64,000 bases of DNA from Candidatus Contendibacter sp. (GTDB lineage: Bacteria; Pseudomonadota; Gammaproteobacteria; Competibacterales; Competibacteraceae), in the NCBI GenBank assembly GCA_029624675.1, contig JARSSP010000005.1:62001-126000 (forward strand). Direction: 5' to 3'. The position numbers and the translations under genes were made by a program. The notes under the pieces are model-generated. The model saw only the letters and a list, made by a program, of their open reading frames with translations. It was not told the origin of the DNA and searched no databases. Below are positions 30,313 through 39,155 of the stretch, piece after piece. How positions within the stretch are numbered: the stretch's first letter is position 1; the number at the start of each line of letters is the position of its first letter.

Positions 30313-31347
30313 ATGTCCATCACCCCCCAGGAAGCTCTGCAACGCACCATCGAACATCGCGAGATTTTCTACGACGAGATGCTGTCGCTGATGCGCCAGA
30401 TCATGGCGGGCGAAATTTCGCCGGTGATGACCGCCGCCATCCTCACCGGCCTGCGGGTCAAGAAGGAAACCATCGGCGAGATCACCGCCGCCGCCACGGT
30501 GATGCGCGAGCTGTCCACGAAGGTCCACATCCCGCCGCCGCACCAGCATTTCGTGGACATCGTCGGCACCGGCGGCGACGGCGCGCACACCTTCAACATC
30601 TCCACCGCCGCGATGTTCGTCGCCGCCGCCGCCGGCGCCCGGGTCGCCAAGCACGGCAATCGCGGCGTCTCGTCCAAATCCGGCAGCGCCGACGTGCTGG
30701 AGGCGCTGGGCGCGCGCATCGACCTGAGCGCGGAACAGGTGGCCGAATGCGTGCAAACCACCGGCATCGGCTTCATGTTCGCGCCGAACCATCACAGCGC
30801 CATGAAGAACGTCGCCCCGGTCCGCCGCGAGATGGGCGTGCGCACCCTCTTCAATATCCTCGGTCCGCTGACCAACCCGGCCGGCGCCCCCAATCAACTC
30901 ATGGGCGTATTCCACCCCGACCTGGTCGGCATCCAGGTGCGCGTCATGCAACGGCTCGGCGCGCACCATGTCCTCGTGGTTTGGGGCAAGGACGGCATGG
31001 ACGAAATCTCGCTGGGCGCCGCCACCCTGGTCGGCGAACTCAGGAACGGCGAGATCCTGGAATACGAAATCCATCCCGAGGATTTCGGCCTGGCCATGAT
31101 GTCCAACCGCGCTCTCCGGGTCGAAAACCCGGAGCAATCCAAGGCCATGCTGTTCGGCGCCCTGGAAAATCAGCCCGGCGCCCCGCGCGACATCGTCGCC
31201 CTCAACGCCGGCGCGGCGCTGTATGCCGCCAATCGAACCGATTCCATCGCAGGCGGTCTTGCGCTGGCGTGGGAAGCCATCGCCAGCGGCGCGGCGCGGG
31301 CCAAGCTGGACGAATTCGTGCGCTGCACCCAGAAGCTGGCGTCATGA
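30313..31347 (+). CDS. trpD: Anthranilate phosphoribosyltransferase
   Basis: 344 residues. The PRPP-binding loop [20 protein letters not shown] lies near 78-97. The second signature [21 protein letters not shown] is near 114-134 and [31 protein letters not shown] follows. It converts anthranilate and PRPP to phosphoribosyl-anthranilate, the second step of tryptophan synthesis, in the cytoplasm. Its stop overlaps the trpC ATG by 4 bp. Confidence 0.95.
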   Translation: MSITPQEALQRTIEHREIFYDEMLSLMRQIMAGEISPVMTAAILTGLRVKKETIGEITAAATVMRELSTKVHIPPPHQHFVDIVGTGGDGAHTFNISTAAMFVAAAAGARVAKHGNRGVSSKSGSADVLEALGARIDLSAEQVAECVQTTGIGFMFAPNHHSAMKNVAPVRREMGVRTLFNILGPLTNPAGAPNQLMGVFHPDLVGIQVRVMQRLGAHHVLVVWGKDGMDEISLGAATLVGELRNGEILEYEIHPEDFGLAMMSNRALRVENPEQSKAMLFGALENQPGAPRDIVALNAGAALYAANRTDSIAGGLALAWEAIASGAARAKLDEFVRCTQKLAS

Positions 31348-32135
31348 GCGACATCCTGCAACGAATCCTCGCCCGCAAGGCCGAGGAAGTCGCCGAGCGC
31401 GGCGCGCGGTTGGGACTGCCGGAACTGCGCCAGCGGATCGAGCGTCTGCCGCCGCCCCGGTCGTTCCAGCGCTCTCTGGAACGGACCATCGCCGGGGGGC
31501 GACCCGCGGTCATCGCCGAAATCAAGCGCGCCTCGCCCAGCAAGGGTCTATTGCGCGATCCGTTCCTGCCCGCCGCCATTGCCCGAAGCTACGCCGCCGC
31601 CGGCGCCTGCTGCCTGTCGGTGCTCACCGACCGCGATTTCTTCCAGGGCCACGAGGATTTTCTTCGGGAAGCGCGGGCCGCCTGCGAGTTGCCGGCGCTG
31701 CGCAAGGATTTCATCATCGACCCCTATCAGGTGTACGAAGCCCGCGCCATCGGGGCCGACTGCATTCTGCTGATCGTCGCCGCGCTGGATGACGCCACGC
31801 TGGCGGAACTAGCGCGACTGGCGGCGGATTTGGGCATGGACGTGCTGGTGGAAGTCCACGACGCCGAGGAACTGGATCGGGCACTGGCCAGCGGCGCGGC
31901 GTTGATCGGCATCAACAACCGCAACCTGCGCACCTTTGAAACCCGGCTGGACACCACGCTGAATCTGCTGCCCCACATTCCCGCCGACCGCGCCGTGGTC
32001 ACCGAAAGCGGCATCCATACGCCCGCCGACGTGGCGTTGATGCGCGCGCATGGCGTTCACGCCTTCCTGGTGGGCGAAGCCTTCATGCGCGCCCCCGACC
32101 CCGGCGCGAAACTGGTGGAATTGTTTGGTTATTAA
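31344..32135 (+). CDS. trpC: Indole-3-glycerol-phosphate synthase
   Basis: 263 residues from the ATG at 31344, which overlaps the trpD stop (ATGA). A longer open frame begins at 30747 but is a shadow of trpD. Barrel signatures: [13 protein letters not shown] (about 53-65), [55 protein letters not shown] and [13 protein letters not shown]. It closes the indole ring from the anthranilate ribulose phosphate. The final 375 bp are repeated at 59159-59533, and an IS982 element begins about 10 bp after the stop. Confidence 0.95.
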   Translation: MSDILQRILARKAEEVAERGARLGLPELRQRIERLPPPRSFQRSLERTIAGGRPAVIAEIKRASPSKGLLRDPFLPAAIARSYAAAGACCLSVLTDRDFFQGHEDFLREARAACELPALRKDFIIDPYQVYEARAIGADCILLIVAALDDATLAELARLAADLGMDVLVEVHDAEELDRALASGAALIGINNRNLRTFETRLDTTLNLLPHIPADRAVVTESGIHTPADVALMRAHGVHAFLVGEAFMRAPDPGAKLVELFGY

Positions 32136-32144
32136 ACTAAATTA

Positions 32145-33139
32145 ACGTCAGTTCTGTTTAATTATGATTTGCAAGTCAATAGGTTAAGATCATTTTGAGA
32201 GATATTCAGCGAAGGTTTGCGGGGTTGGTATGTATCGGCCACCAAAGCAGCCAGCACGTTGACCATGGCATGGACCACGCTGCGGTGGCGAGTGTGCTCG
32301 ACCTGTTGGATATTTTTGAGCTGATCGTTAATGGTTTCGATGATGGCCCGTTTGCGCAACAAGAGCTTATCGACCATGGGTATCAGTTTATTGCGCATGT
32401 TCTTGCGGATCTTGGTCACCAAGCGCGGACCGCGTTTCCAGAGTTCCTCAAAGAGTCTTTGGGAGATATAACCGCGATCACCGATCAACTGCCCTGTTAA
32501 GCCTGGGGTCAGCCCTGGGACCGGCGTGCGGTCATCGACGTTGCCGGGGGTGATCTGGAAGGCCAGCGGTTCACCCCGGTCATTGACGACCCGATGGAGC
32601 TTGAAGCCGTAAAACCAGCCCATGGAGGTCTTGCCCCGACGGGCCACCTGCTTGAACACCTTGTGGCTGTGGATACGCCGGTGGTGACAAACCACCAGCG
32701 AGGTCGCATCGATGAAGGCCAGTCCAGTGTCCTCACCGCGACGGGTATGCAAGTAGATGCACAGCGGCATCAGGGCCGAGGGAATCAACGCCACAAAGCG
32801 ATTGTAGCTCAACAGGTTGGGGAACTCTCCCCGACCATGTCGGCACGGATGCAACAGGTAAAAAGCCTTGAAGTTGCGGTACCGTGCCTGATGAAAAGCG
32901 ATCAAAATTGTCATGATTTCACTGAGGCTCAAGCGGCTGCTCCGCCGCCGCTGGCGGGTACCGTCCGTCAGACATGGGCGATGCCAGGTCGGTAGAAACT
33001 TCCGACAAAACTCATCGACGTCGCAAAACTGCTCTTCTAAGCTCATGGGGGTGACTCCTGGGGCCGTGGTGTGGTAACCCGGAACTTTAACAAGTGCCAC
33101 TCCAGGGGCCACCTCCCCAGCCTTATCCGGAATTCACGT
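32145..33139. mobile_element. IS982-family insertion sequence
   Basis: About 995 bp, the normal size for IS982. Imperfect terminal inverted repeats can be read: the left end begins ACGTCAGTTCTGTTTAATTA and the right end, reversed, begins ACGTGAATTCCGGATAAGGC, agreeing at roughly two thirds of positions. I could not see a clear target-site duplication. The element sits between the end of trpC and a 5'-truncated transposase of another family. Confidence 0.7.
32162..33046 (-). CDS. IS982-family transposase
   Basis: 294 residues from the ATG at 33044-33046 (MSLEEQFCDVDEFC); the frame stays open 66 bp upstream but the family starts here. The DDE core is visible as AFIDATSLVVCHHRRIHSHKVF, RRGKTSMGWFYGFKLHRVVN, ITPGNVDDRTPV, LIGDRGYISQRLFEEL and LRKRAIIETINDQLKNI. 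These motifs carry the catalytic Asp, Asp and Glu. The protein is full length and apparently intact, so the element may still be active. Confidence 0.9.
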   Translation of the reverse strand: MSLEEQFCDVDEFCRKFLPTWHRPCLTDGTRQRRRSSRLSLSEIMTILIAFHQARYRNFKAFYLLHPCRHGRGEFPNLLSYNRFVALIPSALMPLCIYLHTRRGEDTGLAFIDATSLVVCHHRRIHSHKVFKQVARRGKTSMGWFYGFKLHRVVNDRGEPLAFQITPGNVDDRTPVPGLTPGLTGQLIGDRGYISQRLFEELWKRGPRLVTKIRKNMRNKLIPMVDKLLLRKRAIIETINDQLKNIQQVEHTRHRSVVHAMVNVLAALVADTYQPRKPSLNISQNDLNLLTCKS

Positions 33140-33747
33140 TATTTACGGAAAAACCTACACTTGTAAGCCCGGTGGGGCCCCTGACCCTGCCCCGCTGGTA
33201 CAGTCAGGGCGAGCGGACGGTGGAAATCGTCGACGGTACGGCGGTGTGGTATCATGATGGCAAGCCGCCGGTGCGGATCCGCTGGGTGCTGGTGCGCGAT
33301 CCCCGGGGTGGCCTCAAACCGCGGGCGTTTCTCTGTACCCACCCGCAGGCGACGGCGCAGGCCATCCTCACGTGGTTCGTTCAGCGTTGGCAGGTGAAAG
33401 TCACCTTTGAGGAGGTCCGCGCCCATCTCGGCGTCGAGACCCAACGACAGTGGTCTGACCGAGTCATTGCCCGAACCACGCCGGTGCTGATGGGGTTGTT
33501 CTCCATCGTCATTCATCGCCCATCGGTTTCGGACATCCAGGGGGTATCGATACGGACCAGCGCCTGGTACGTCAAACATCGGCCGACGTTCAGCGATGCG
33601 CTGGCCCTGGTCCGATCGCGGTTGTGGCAGCATCGGAGTTTTTCCATGTCGGTTTCAACGGCTGATGTTGTAAAAATCCCAGCAGCTTTATTGGAGAACC
33701 TTCTGCTATGCTGCGTAAAGGCTAAAATCCAGCTAAGGTTTGCCTAG
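33140..33747 (+). pseudogene. 5'-truncated DDE transposase of a second IS type
   Basis: Coherent reading from about 33157: VGPLTLPRWYSQGERTVEIV, GTAVWYHDGKPPVRIRWVLVRDPRG, ILTWFVQRWQVKVTFEEVRAHLGVETQRQW. The last gives the DDE-type Glu and the phrase RAHLGVETQRQWSD known from a widespread transposase family (IS701-like as I recall). The N-terminal part is absent: the reading begins at the IS982 right end and no matching piece lies left of the IS982 next to trpC. So it is a remnant, probably cut by IS982-associated deletion or by formation of the trpC junction. Confidence 0.75.
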
Positions 33748-33812
33748 CCCCCTTTCCAGTCGGCGGGCGATAGGAGTAACGATCACTGCGGCGGGGCGGG
33801 TTTCGCTTCGTC

Positions 33813-35105
33813 CTATTCACCCTCCCGGGTGAGGGCATCCGCTCGGGAGGCGGCGTCCAGTTCGCTGACCCGCGTGATCTTGAGATCGTCGAACCAAACC
33901 GTTCCATTGAGCTTTTGCTCGAAGGCGCGATCGCTGGCGGAGACCAGCGACAACTGCTGGTAGCGGCAAGCGGCCGGCACTTCAAATCGCAGGTCAAAGA
34001 TGCTCCAGCTGGCGCTGCCCAGAAAGCGCGGGCCATTGGCGAGCATCTTCTCCTCGGGTAGCAGGCAGCGCACTTGCCAGCGCAGTCCACCCTTGGAAGC
34101 CAGGCTGTCCAGGCGCACCCACCCGCTTAGCCGATACAACCCGGGATCGAGAAAGAGAGGTTGCCCTAGGCGGGCGAACGGGCCATCGTAGCCACGGAAG
34201 CGCAGTCGCAAGGCGGTTAGCCCCTTTATCCCCTGTGTTCTCGCCGGTCGGGCGGTGAAGTGCTCGTTTTCCGCCAGTTGCCAGCCAAAGTTGCGGGGAA
34301 CGAGCGGCAGATCGAAGCTCCCATCGAACAGACGACCCAGATGTTCCCGCTCGGCCGCATTCAGGCCATCGACCCAGGTGAGGTAAGCTTCGGCGATCAA
34401 GCCCTCCCGCTGCAGGCGCGCCACATAGACCTGGCGCTCCTCCCTCGTTAAAGGCTGATCCGTCGCCCGCTGGCGCAGCAGGAAGAGGAAGCGCAAGCTA
34501 TCCTGATCAAGCGCTTTAGCTGCCACGTAAGCGAAAAAAACCTGCCACCAGGGCGGTGGCGATTGAGTTAGGGGTTTGAACAGTTCGCGGGTTTCGGGGG
34601 TCTCGACCAGCCGGAGCAGGACCGGGAACAACTCTTTCTGGCGTGCGTCATCGGCTGCCAGCACCACCGACCAGTGTGATAGCACCCGGTCCAACCGGCT
34701 CCGTGTCGCCCAGTAGGCGGCTATCCCGAGTTGCACGTTCAGGTCGGCGGGTGCTAGGCGGGCGACCTCGTCCATCAGGGCATCGGCCTGTTGCCACTGC
34801 CCGGTCTCCGCCCGCCGGGTCGCCAGGACGACCAGCGGCCAGGGATCGCCGCCATTGGCCCGAAACGCTTGTGCCAGCAGTTGTTCGGCGGCTACCGGAT
34901 CGGTGGACAGTAAGGCCAACGCCTTGCCAAACAGGGCGTCGGGATGCCGCGGTTGCCAAGCCAGCGCCCGGTCGATGGCGTCTTCCTCGCCCAGTTTGGC
35001 CTGCTGGGCGAAAAATCCGCCTAGACCGGCGGCCAGGCTGAACCAGGCTAGCCCCGTCGCCAGAGCGCCCAGCAAAATGCGCGAGGTGGTCGGGTGGCCG
35101 CTCAT
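33813..35105 (-). CDS. TPR-like membrane-anchored protein of the EPS locus, unknown function
   Basis: 430 residues. An N-terminal membrane or signal segment (about 8-35) is followed by helical repeat-like units (ALAWQPRHPDALFGKALALL, LLAQAFRANGGDPWPLVVLA, LMDEVARLAPADLNVQLGIA) at about 45-200, resembling tetratricopeptide repeats. The C-terminal 150 residues look like a beta-rich carbohydrate-binding-type module (YRLSGWVRLDS...RWQVRCLL...WFDDLKITRV). It overlaps the Wzc gene by 4 bp and is co-oriented with wza/wzc. Such proteins accompany some EPS operons; a periplasmic scaffold role is a guess. Confidence 0.7.
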   Translation of the reverse strand: MSGHPTTSRILLGALATGLAWFSLAAGLGGFFAQQAKLGEEDAIDRALAWQPRHPDALFGKALALLSTDPVAAEQLLAQAFRANGGDPWPLVVLATRRAETGQWQQADALMDEVARLAPADLNVQLGIAAYWATRSRLDRVLSHWSVVLAADDARQKELFPVLLRLVETPETRELFKPLTQSPPPWWQVFFAYVAAKALDQDSLRFLFLLRQRATDQPLTREERQVYVARLQREGLIAEAYLTWVDGLNAAEREHLGRLFDGSFDLPLVPRNFGWQLAENEHFTARPARTQGIKGLTALRLRFRGYDGPFARLGQPLFLDPGLYRLSGWVRLDSLASKGGLRWQVRCLLPEEKMLANGPRFLGSASWSIFDLRFEVPAACRYQQLSLVSASDRAFEQKLNGTVWFDDLKITRVSELDAASRADALTREGE

Positions 35106-37453
35106 GCGGCATTCACCTTGGGCGCCGACTCATCGCCCCCATGGTTGCCGTAGCTGTACAGGTAATTGTAGCCATAGCCATAGCCATAGCCATAGCCATA
35201 GCCATAGCCATAGCCATAGCCCTTGCCGGCCCGACCGACCTTGGCCAGGACAGCGCCCAATAGGTGGACATTGCTCTGGCTCAGGCGCTTGATTGCCCCC
35301 ACAAGTTCTCGCCGCCGGGACTCTTGGCCATCGACCACTACGATTGATGCCTTGGCCAGATTGGCGAGGATCAGGGCATCCGCCAGGCCGATGATCGGTG
35401 GCCCGTCCAGAACCACGATATCAAAGCGCTGCGTCGCCAGCGCCAGCAAGTTCAGCATTCTGGCGCTCGACAGCAGTTCCACCGGATTGGGCGGCAGGGG
35501 CCCGCTGGTAATGGCGAACAGCCGCGGTATCGCGGTCATCTGGCTAATTTGCAACGGCTCCATGCTGCCCGCCAGGTAGTTGGTCAACCCTTGACTGTTG
35601 GGCAATCCAAGCGCCCGGTGCAAGGACGGATTACGCAGATCCCCATCGATGAGCAACACCTTGCCGCCAGCTTGGGCAAAGATGATCGCGGTGGCGACCG
35701 CGGTCGTAGTCTTGCCCTCGCCTGCGACCGCGCTGGTAAAATAAAGGACGGCGGGTGCCCCTTCGGCGGTGGAAAACATTAGCTGCGTCCGCAGCGAGCG
35801 TACCGCCTCGGCAAAGGCACTCCTTGGGTCGCGCAACGCCAGGAGCGCGAGTTGATCGCCAGTCAGATCAAATTCTTGTGCGGTAGCGACAGCGATATGG
35901 GGGACGAGGCCCAACATCGGGGCGTTTACCAGCGCCTCCACTTCCTCAATCGTCTTGATCGAATCGTCTAGCGCATCGAGCAGGAAGGCTAGCGCTACTC
36001 CCAGGAATAGCCCCAAGGCCACCCCCACAGCCAGGTTGAGCCGCAGGCTGGGCTGGTAAGGCTTGGTGGGAATGGTGGCCGGATCGACGACCGATATGTT
36101 GTTTTCACCGATGCCGGCGGCGACTCCCACTTCCTTCATCCGCTGCAGCAGCCCATCATAGAGTTCGCGGCTGGTCTGCACCTCGCGTTTCAGCGTCTCG
36201 TAGTCGGTGCTGCGATCCTGCAGGGCTAGGGCTTCGTTCTTCAGTTCGGTGATCTGCTGGGTCAGCTTGGCTTCCTCCATCGCCTTGGCCTGATATTGCG
36301 ACTTGATAGAGGTGGCGATCAAACCAGTCTCGGTGGCAATCTGCTGGTTGAGTTCGGTGATCTGCTGGATCAGCTCCTGCATCAAGGGATAACCAGGTTT
36401 GAACAGCTGGCGGTTTTCCTCGTAGGTCTTCTTCAGCTCGGTGCGCCGTTCCTTGAGGGTCTGGATCACCTTGTTTTCCAGCACCTCCTGGGCCGACTGG
36501 GCACCGCTCCTGACCAGCTCCAGATACCGCGCCTCGGCCTCGATGCGCGCCGCCTGGGTCTTTACTAGTTGCCGGTTCATTTCGGTCAGCTTTTCGAGGG
36601 TGATCGCCAGTCGGTTGTCGGTATTGACAATCTCGCGCTTACGTGCGTAGCTGACGAAGCGCTTTTCGGCATCCTCCAGGGTGGCGCGAGCCTGATCGAG
36701 TTGCTCACCTAGAAAGCGTTTGGCGTAGGAGGAGGCGTCGTAGCGGCGCTCCAGGTTCAAGCTGATGAAATTGTCAGCGATGGCGTTGACCACCTCCACC
36801 GTTTCCGCCGGGCTGGGACTGTTGTAGTGAATGCGCACCAGCCGAGTGTCGCGCAGCGGCTCCACGGTCAGATGTTCCAGGAAGGCGTCCTCGGTCTTGG
36901 CATCCTCGATGGCCGCCGGATTGATGGCTGGTAGAGCACCGCGGCGGGTTGTCGCCAAGCCTGACCCGGGGCGCACCCAGTCGCGCGCCTCGGCCAGGGC
37001 CGCCGTGAGTGGGGCTAAAATCCCCGGCTCGTTCTCAACCAGTTCAAGACCCAGCTGGTCGATCACCCGCCGGGCCAGCAAGCGGCTTTCCAGCAGCTCG
37101 TACTGGGTCTTATAAAAATCCTGGTTGGCGCGGTAGCCCGCCACCTCCTCGGGCAGGACGTCGCCGTATTTCACCACCTTGCTGCTCTCGGTTTCGATCT
37201 TGAGGGTCAGGGTGCTGCGATAGATCGGCGTGCGGACGAAGGTCGCCACCAGGGCCAGCATAATCGCCAGGATCAGGGTGGTGAAGATGATCCCTCGGCG
37301 GCGTACCAGCACGTGCCATAGCGCCCGCAGGTCGATCACCTCGTCGGGCGGTCGCGGCGCCGCCGACCCGGCCGGAGCGGGCTGGATCGGCGGGGCGAGA
37401 GCTTGGACCACAGCCTTGACTGGAAGCTGTTCGGGGTTATTCATGGTGCTCAC
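35102..37453 (-). CDS. Wzc-type polysaccharide co-polymerase and tyrosine autokinase
   Basis: 783 residues. First membrane helix near 55-75, Wzz domain, long coiled coil (about 250-460), GNVR-like region and second helix about 490-515. Then a BY-kinase domain with Walker A SAVAGEGKTTTAVATAIIFA (about 575-595), Walker A' VLLIDGDLRNPSLH and Walker B IVVLDGPPIIGLADAL. The C-terminus is a tyrosine cluster: nine Gly-Tyr pairs, then YNYLYSY-like spacing, twelve tyrosines in all, the expected autophosphorylation tail. It controls polymer length and export with Wza. Start 6 bp after the wza-like stop; overlap of 4 bp with the TPR-like gene. Confidence 0.92.
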   Translation of the reverse strand: MSTMNNPEQLPVKAVVQALAPPIQPAPAGSAAPRPPDEVIDLRALWHVLVRRRGIIFTTLILAIMLALVATFVRTPIYRSTLTLKIETESSKVVKYGDVLPEEVAGYRANQDFYKTQYELLESRLLARRVIDQLGLELVENEPGILAPLTAALAEARDWVRPGSGLATTRRGALPAINPAAIEDAKTEDAFLEHLTVEPLRDTRLVRIHYNSPSPAETVEVVNAIADNFISLNLERRYDASSYAKRFLGEQLDQARATLEDAEKRFVSYARKREIVNTDNRLAITLEKLTEMNRQLVKTQAARIEAEARYLELVRSGAQSAQEVLENKVIQTLKERRTELKKTYEENRQLFKPGYPLMQELIQQITELNQQIATETGLIATSIKSQYQAKAMEEAKLTQQITELKNEALALQDRSTDYETLKREVQTSRELYDGLLQRMKEVGVAAGIGENNISVVDPATIPTKPYQPSLRLNLAVGVALGLFLGVALAFLLDALDDSIKTIEEVEALVNAPMLGLVPHIAVATAQEFDLTGDQLALLALRDPRSAFAEAVRSLRTQLMFSTAEGAPAVLYFTSAVAGEGKTTTAVATAIIFAQAGGKVLLIDGDLRNPSLHRALGLPNSQGLTNYLAGSMEPLQISQMTAIPRLFAITSGPLPPNPVELLSSARMLNLLALATQRFDIVVLDGPPIIGLADALILANLAKASIVVVDGQESRRRELVGAIKRLSQSNVHLLGAVLAKVGRAGKGYGYGYGYGYGYGYGYGYNYLYSYGNHGGDESAPKVNAA
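35171..35218. repeat. Eight perfect copies of a 6-bp repeat encoding Tyr-Gly
   Basis: GCCATA repeated eight times without a mismatch. Read on the gene strand it is TATGGC, that is Tyr-Gly, and it forms the C-terminal tyrosine cluster of the Wzc-type kinase. Because the unit is six bases, gain or loss of copies keeps the frame and only changes the number of tyrosines. Confidence 0.95.
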
Positions 37454-37459
37454 CAGGGT

Positions 37460-38323
37460 TTAGAGGGGGCGGACGAAACCGCGCAGGGTGTTCGAAAGAG
37501 TGCGCAGGAAGACCGCGCTGCCCGACTCCGGAATCATCACTCGGTCGTAGCTGATTAGTTGCGGGTCGGCTATCGCGCCGCTCTGCACCTGTTCCAGGTC
37601 TATCACATAGGCAGTGACCGACTGGCCTGGCGCACCGCGGAAGATGATCACTTCGCTGGGGTTGGCTACCTCGGTAAGGCCCTCGGCCTCGGCTACAGCC
37701 TTCAGCAGGGTCATCGCTCCTGTGATCGGAAAGATGCCGGGCTTTTTCACCGCGCCACCCACACTGACGTTCCTGTTGGCATACTCCTTGACAAAGAGAC
37801 TCACCTGTGGGTTATGCATCAAATCCTGGGTCAAGGCTTCGGCGATGCGGTGCTGAGCCTGATGGGGGGTGAGCCCCGCCACTACCATCGGACCTACCAG
37901 GGGCAACACGATGGTCCCCTCTTCGCTCACCCGTTCGTCAGTCGAAAGTTCGGCCACCTTGAACACCCGGACGCTCAGTAGATCGTGCGGACCGATCAGA
38001 TAGGTATTCAGCCCGCGGTTGTCGGAGGGCGGCGGCCCCAACACGGCGGGCACTAGAGGCTCACCCGGGCGCGCGCCGGCTTCGGACGCCGCCAGGGAAG
38101 GAGGTAAAGCGACCGCCTCCGGTCTGTCAGCGTGCGAAGCCACCGGCCTAGCGCGCCCGCTGGCGCAACCCGCCGCCGTCACCATCGCCAGCACCGCTAG
38201 GCTAAGCCAACCGAGGCGAGGTTTGCGCCTTCGGTCATTCCCAAGCCCACGGCAATCCCGAAAAGCCTGTATCAGGAGTAACCGTTCAAGCATGGTGAGG
38301 GTAAACCCTGAGAGTGGGAACAT
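37460..38323 (-). CDS. Wza-type outer-membrane polysaccharide export lipoprotein
   Basis: 287 residues. After a basic stretch, LSLAVLAMVTAAGCASG gives a lipoprotein signal with Cys near 53. A Met at residue 11 is an alternative start, which would shorten the unusually long leader. The Poly_export domain (NTYLIGPHDLLSVRVFKVAELSTDERVSEEGTIVLPLVGPM) lies at about 105-145. It is followed by a SLBB-type region (NVSVGGAVKKPGIFPITGAMTLLKAVAEAEG). Forms the export channel partner of Wzc; it is 6 bp upstream of that gene. Confidence 0.9.
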   Translation of the reverse strand: MFPLSGFTLTMLERLLLIQAFRDCRGLGNDRRRKPRLGWLSLAVLAMVTAAGCASGRARPVASHADRPEAVALPPSLAASEAGARPGEPLVPAVLGPPPSDNRGLNTYLIGPHDLLSVRVFKVAELSTDERVSEEGTIVLPLVGPMVVAGLTPHQAQHRIAEALTQDLMHNPQVSLFVKEYANRNVSVGGAVKKPGIFPITGAMTLLKAVAEAEGLTEVANPSEVIIFRGAPGQSVTAYVIDLEQVQSGAIADPQLISYDRVMIPESGSAVFLRTLSNTLRGFVRPL

Positions 38324-38456
38324 GATGGTGTCTTCCTGTCGGAGGAATTAAAGGTAATACCAATTCGCGGTGGGCCTTAATATTTTCCATGTATGGGTGG
38401 GTTGGTATAAGGGTTCCCGCCCTTCGCCCGTCGGCCGACGAAAAGCGGGGGAAGAC

Positions 38457-39155
38457 TCAGTCATCCCCCGGAGGTAGCAGCCGGTAGCCGGTACCATAGC
38501 CGCTGACGATGACTTCCTGGCCGATCTTGCGCCGCAGTCGCATGACCAGGTTCTTAAGGCCGGCCTCGCTGGCGTGATCTGGGTTTTCGTAGACCGCGCA
38601 TAGCAACCGTTCGGTGTTGACCCACCGCCCGGGCCGGGTGGCTAGGACGTCGATCAGCCGCCGCTCACGAGGGGTCAAGGTCTGGACTTGGCCCTCGCGC
38701 TCCAGCATGGCCTCGTGGGTCCAGTACAACCAGCCGCACCCCAACCGGACGACGATGTTGCCTTCGTCGACCACATGATCGGCCAGCCGGCCGAGTGCTG
38801 CCTTGAACTGCGGCCAGTCGATCGGCTTGATCAGATAGTCGACCGCCTGCAGTCGTATGGCCGCTAGTAGGTCGTCGGGTGCGGTCGAGGTGCTGGTGAA
38901 CAGCACCGGCAGCCGCTGGTCCCGCTTGCGGAGCGCGACCGCCAATTCCAATCCACGCCGGTCCGGCAACTCCAGGGCGGTCATCAGCACCTGAGCCGGC
39001 TTGGCCGTGGCCATCGCTATCGCTTCCTCGGTGCTGGTCGCCACCAGGGTTTCGGCAAACAGGCTTTGCAACCAGTCGCAAACCTTCTGCTCCGCGAGCG
39101 GGTTCTGCTCGACATACAAAATCCGGAGTTTTCGTAGCAACGAAAGAGCTTTCAC
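38457..39155 (-). CDS. OmpR-type response regulator with degenerate receiver
   Basis: 232 residues. Receiver-like domain about 10-125 and winged-helix domain about 140-230 (LTPRERRLIDVLATRPGRWVNTERLLCAV...LKNLVMRLRRKIG...VSGYGTGYRLLPP). The usual N-terminal acidic pair reads YVEQNP. The phosphoacceptor Asp position reads TALELPDRRG, with Ala where Asp is expected. The Thr (LFTST) and Lys (YLIKPID) are kept. It probably binds DNA without conventional phosphorylation. It is the first gene of the minus-strand wza/wzc unit, 134 bp upstream of the wza-like start, and faces the AT-rich gap before the plus-strand EPS genes, so it may control one or both halves. Confidence 0.85.
   Translation of the reverse strand: MKALSLLRKLRILYVEQNPLAEQKVCDWLQSLFAETLVATSTEEAIAMATAKPAQVLMTALELPDRRGLELAVALRKRDQRLPVLFTSTSTAPDDLLAAIRLQAVDYLIKPIDWPQFKAALGRLADHVVDEGNIVVRLGCGWLYWTHEAMLEREGQVQTLTPRERRLIDVLATRPGRWVNTERLLCAVYENPDHASEAGLKNLVMRLRRKIGQEVIVSGYGTGYRLLPPGDD

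Noticed and set aside
30747..31343. Upstream extension of the trpC frame inside trpD
   Set aside because: The overlap with trpD is out of frame and Arg/Pro-rich; trpC begins at the ATG coupled to the trpD stop.
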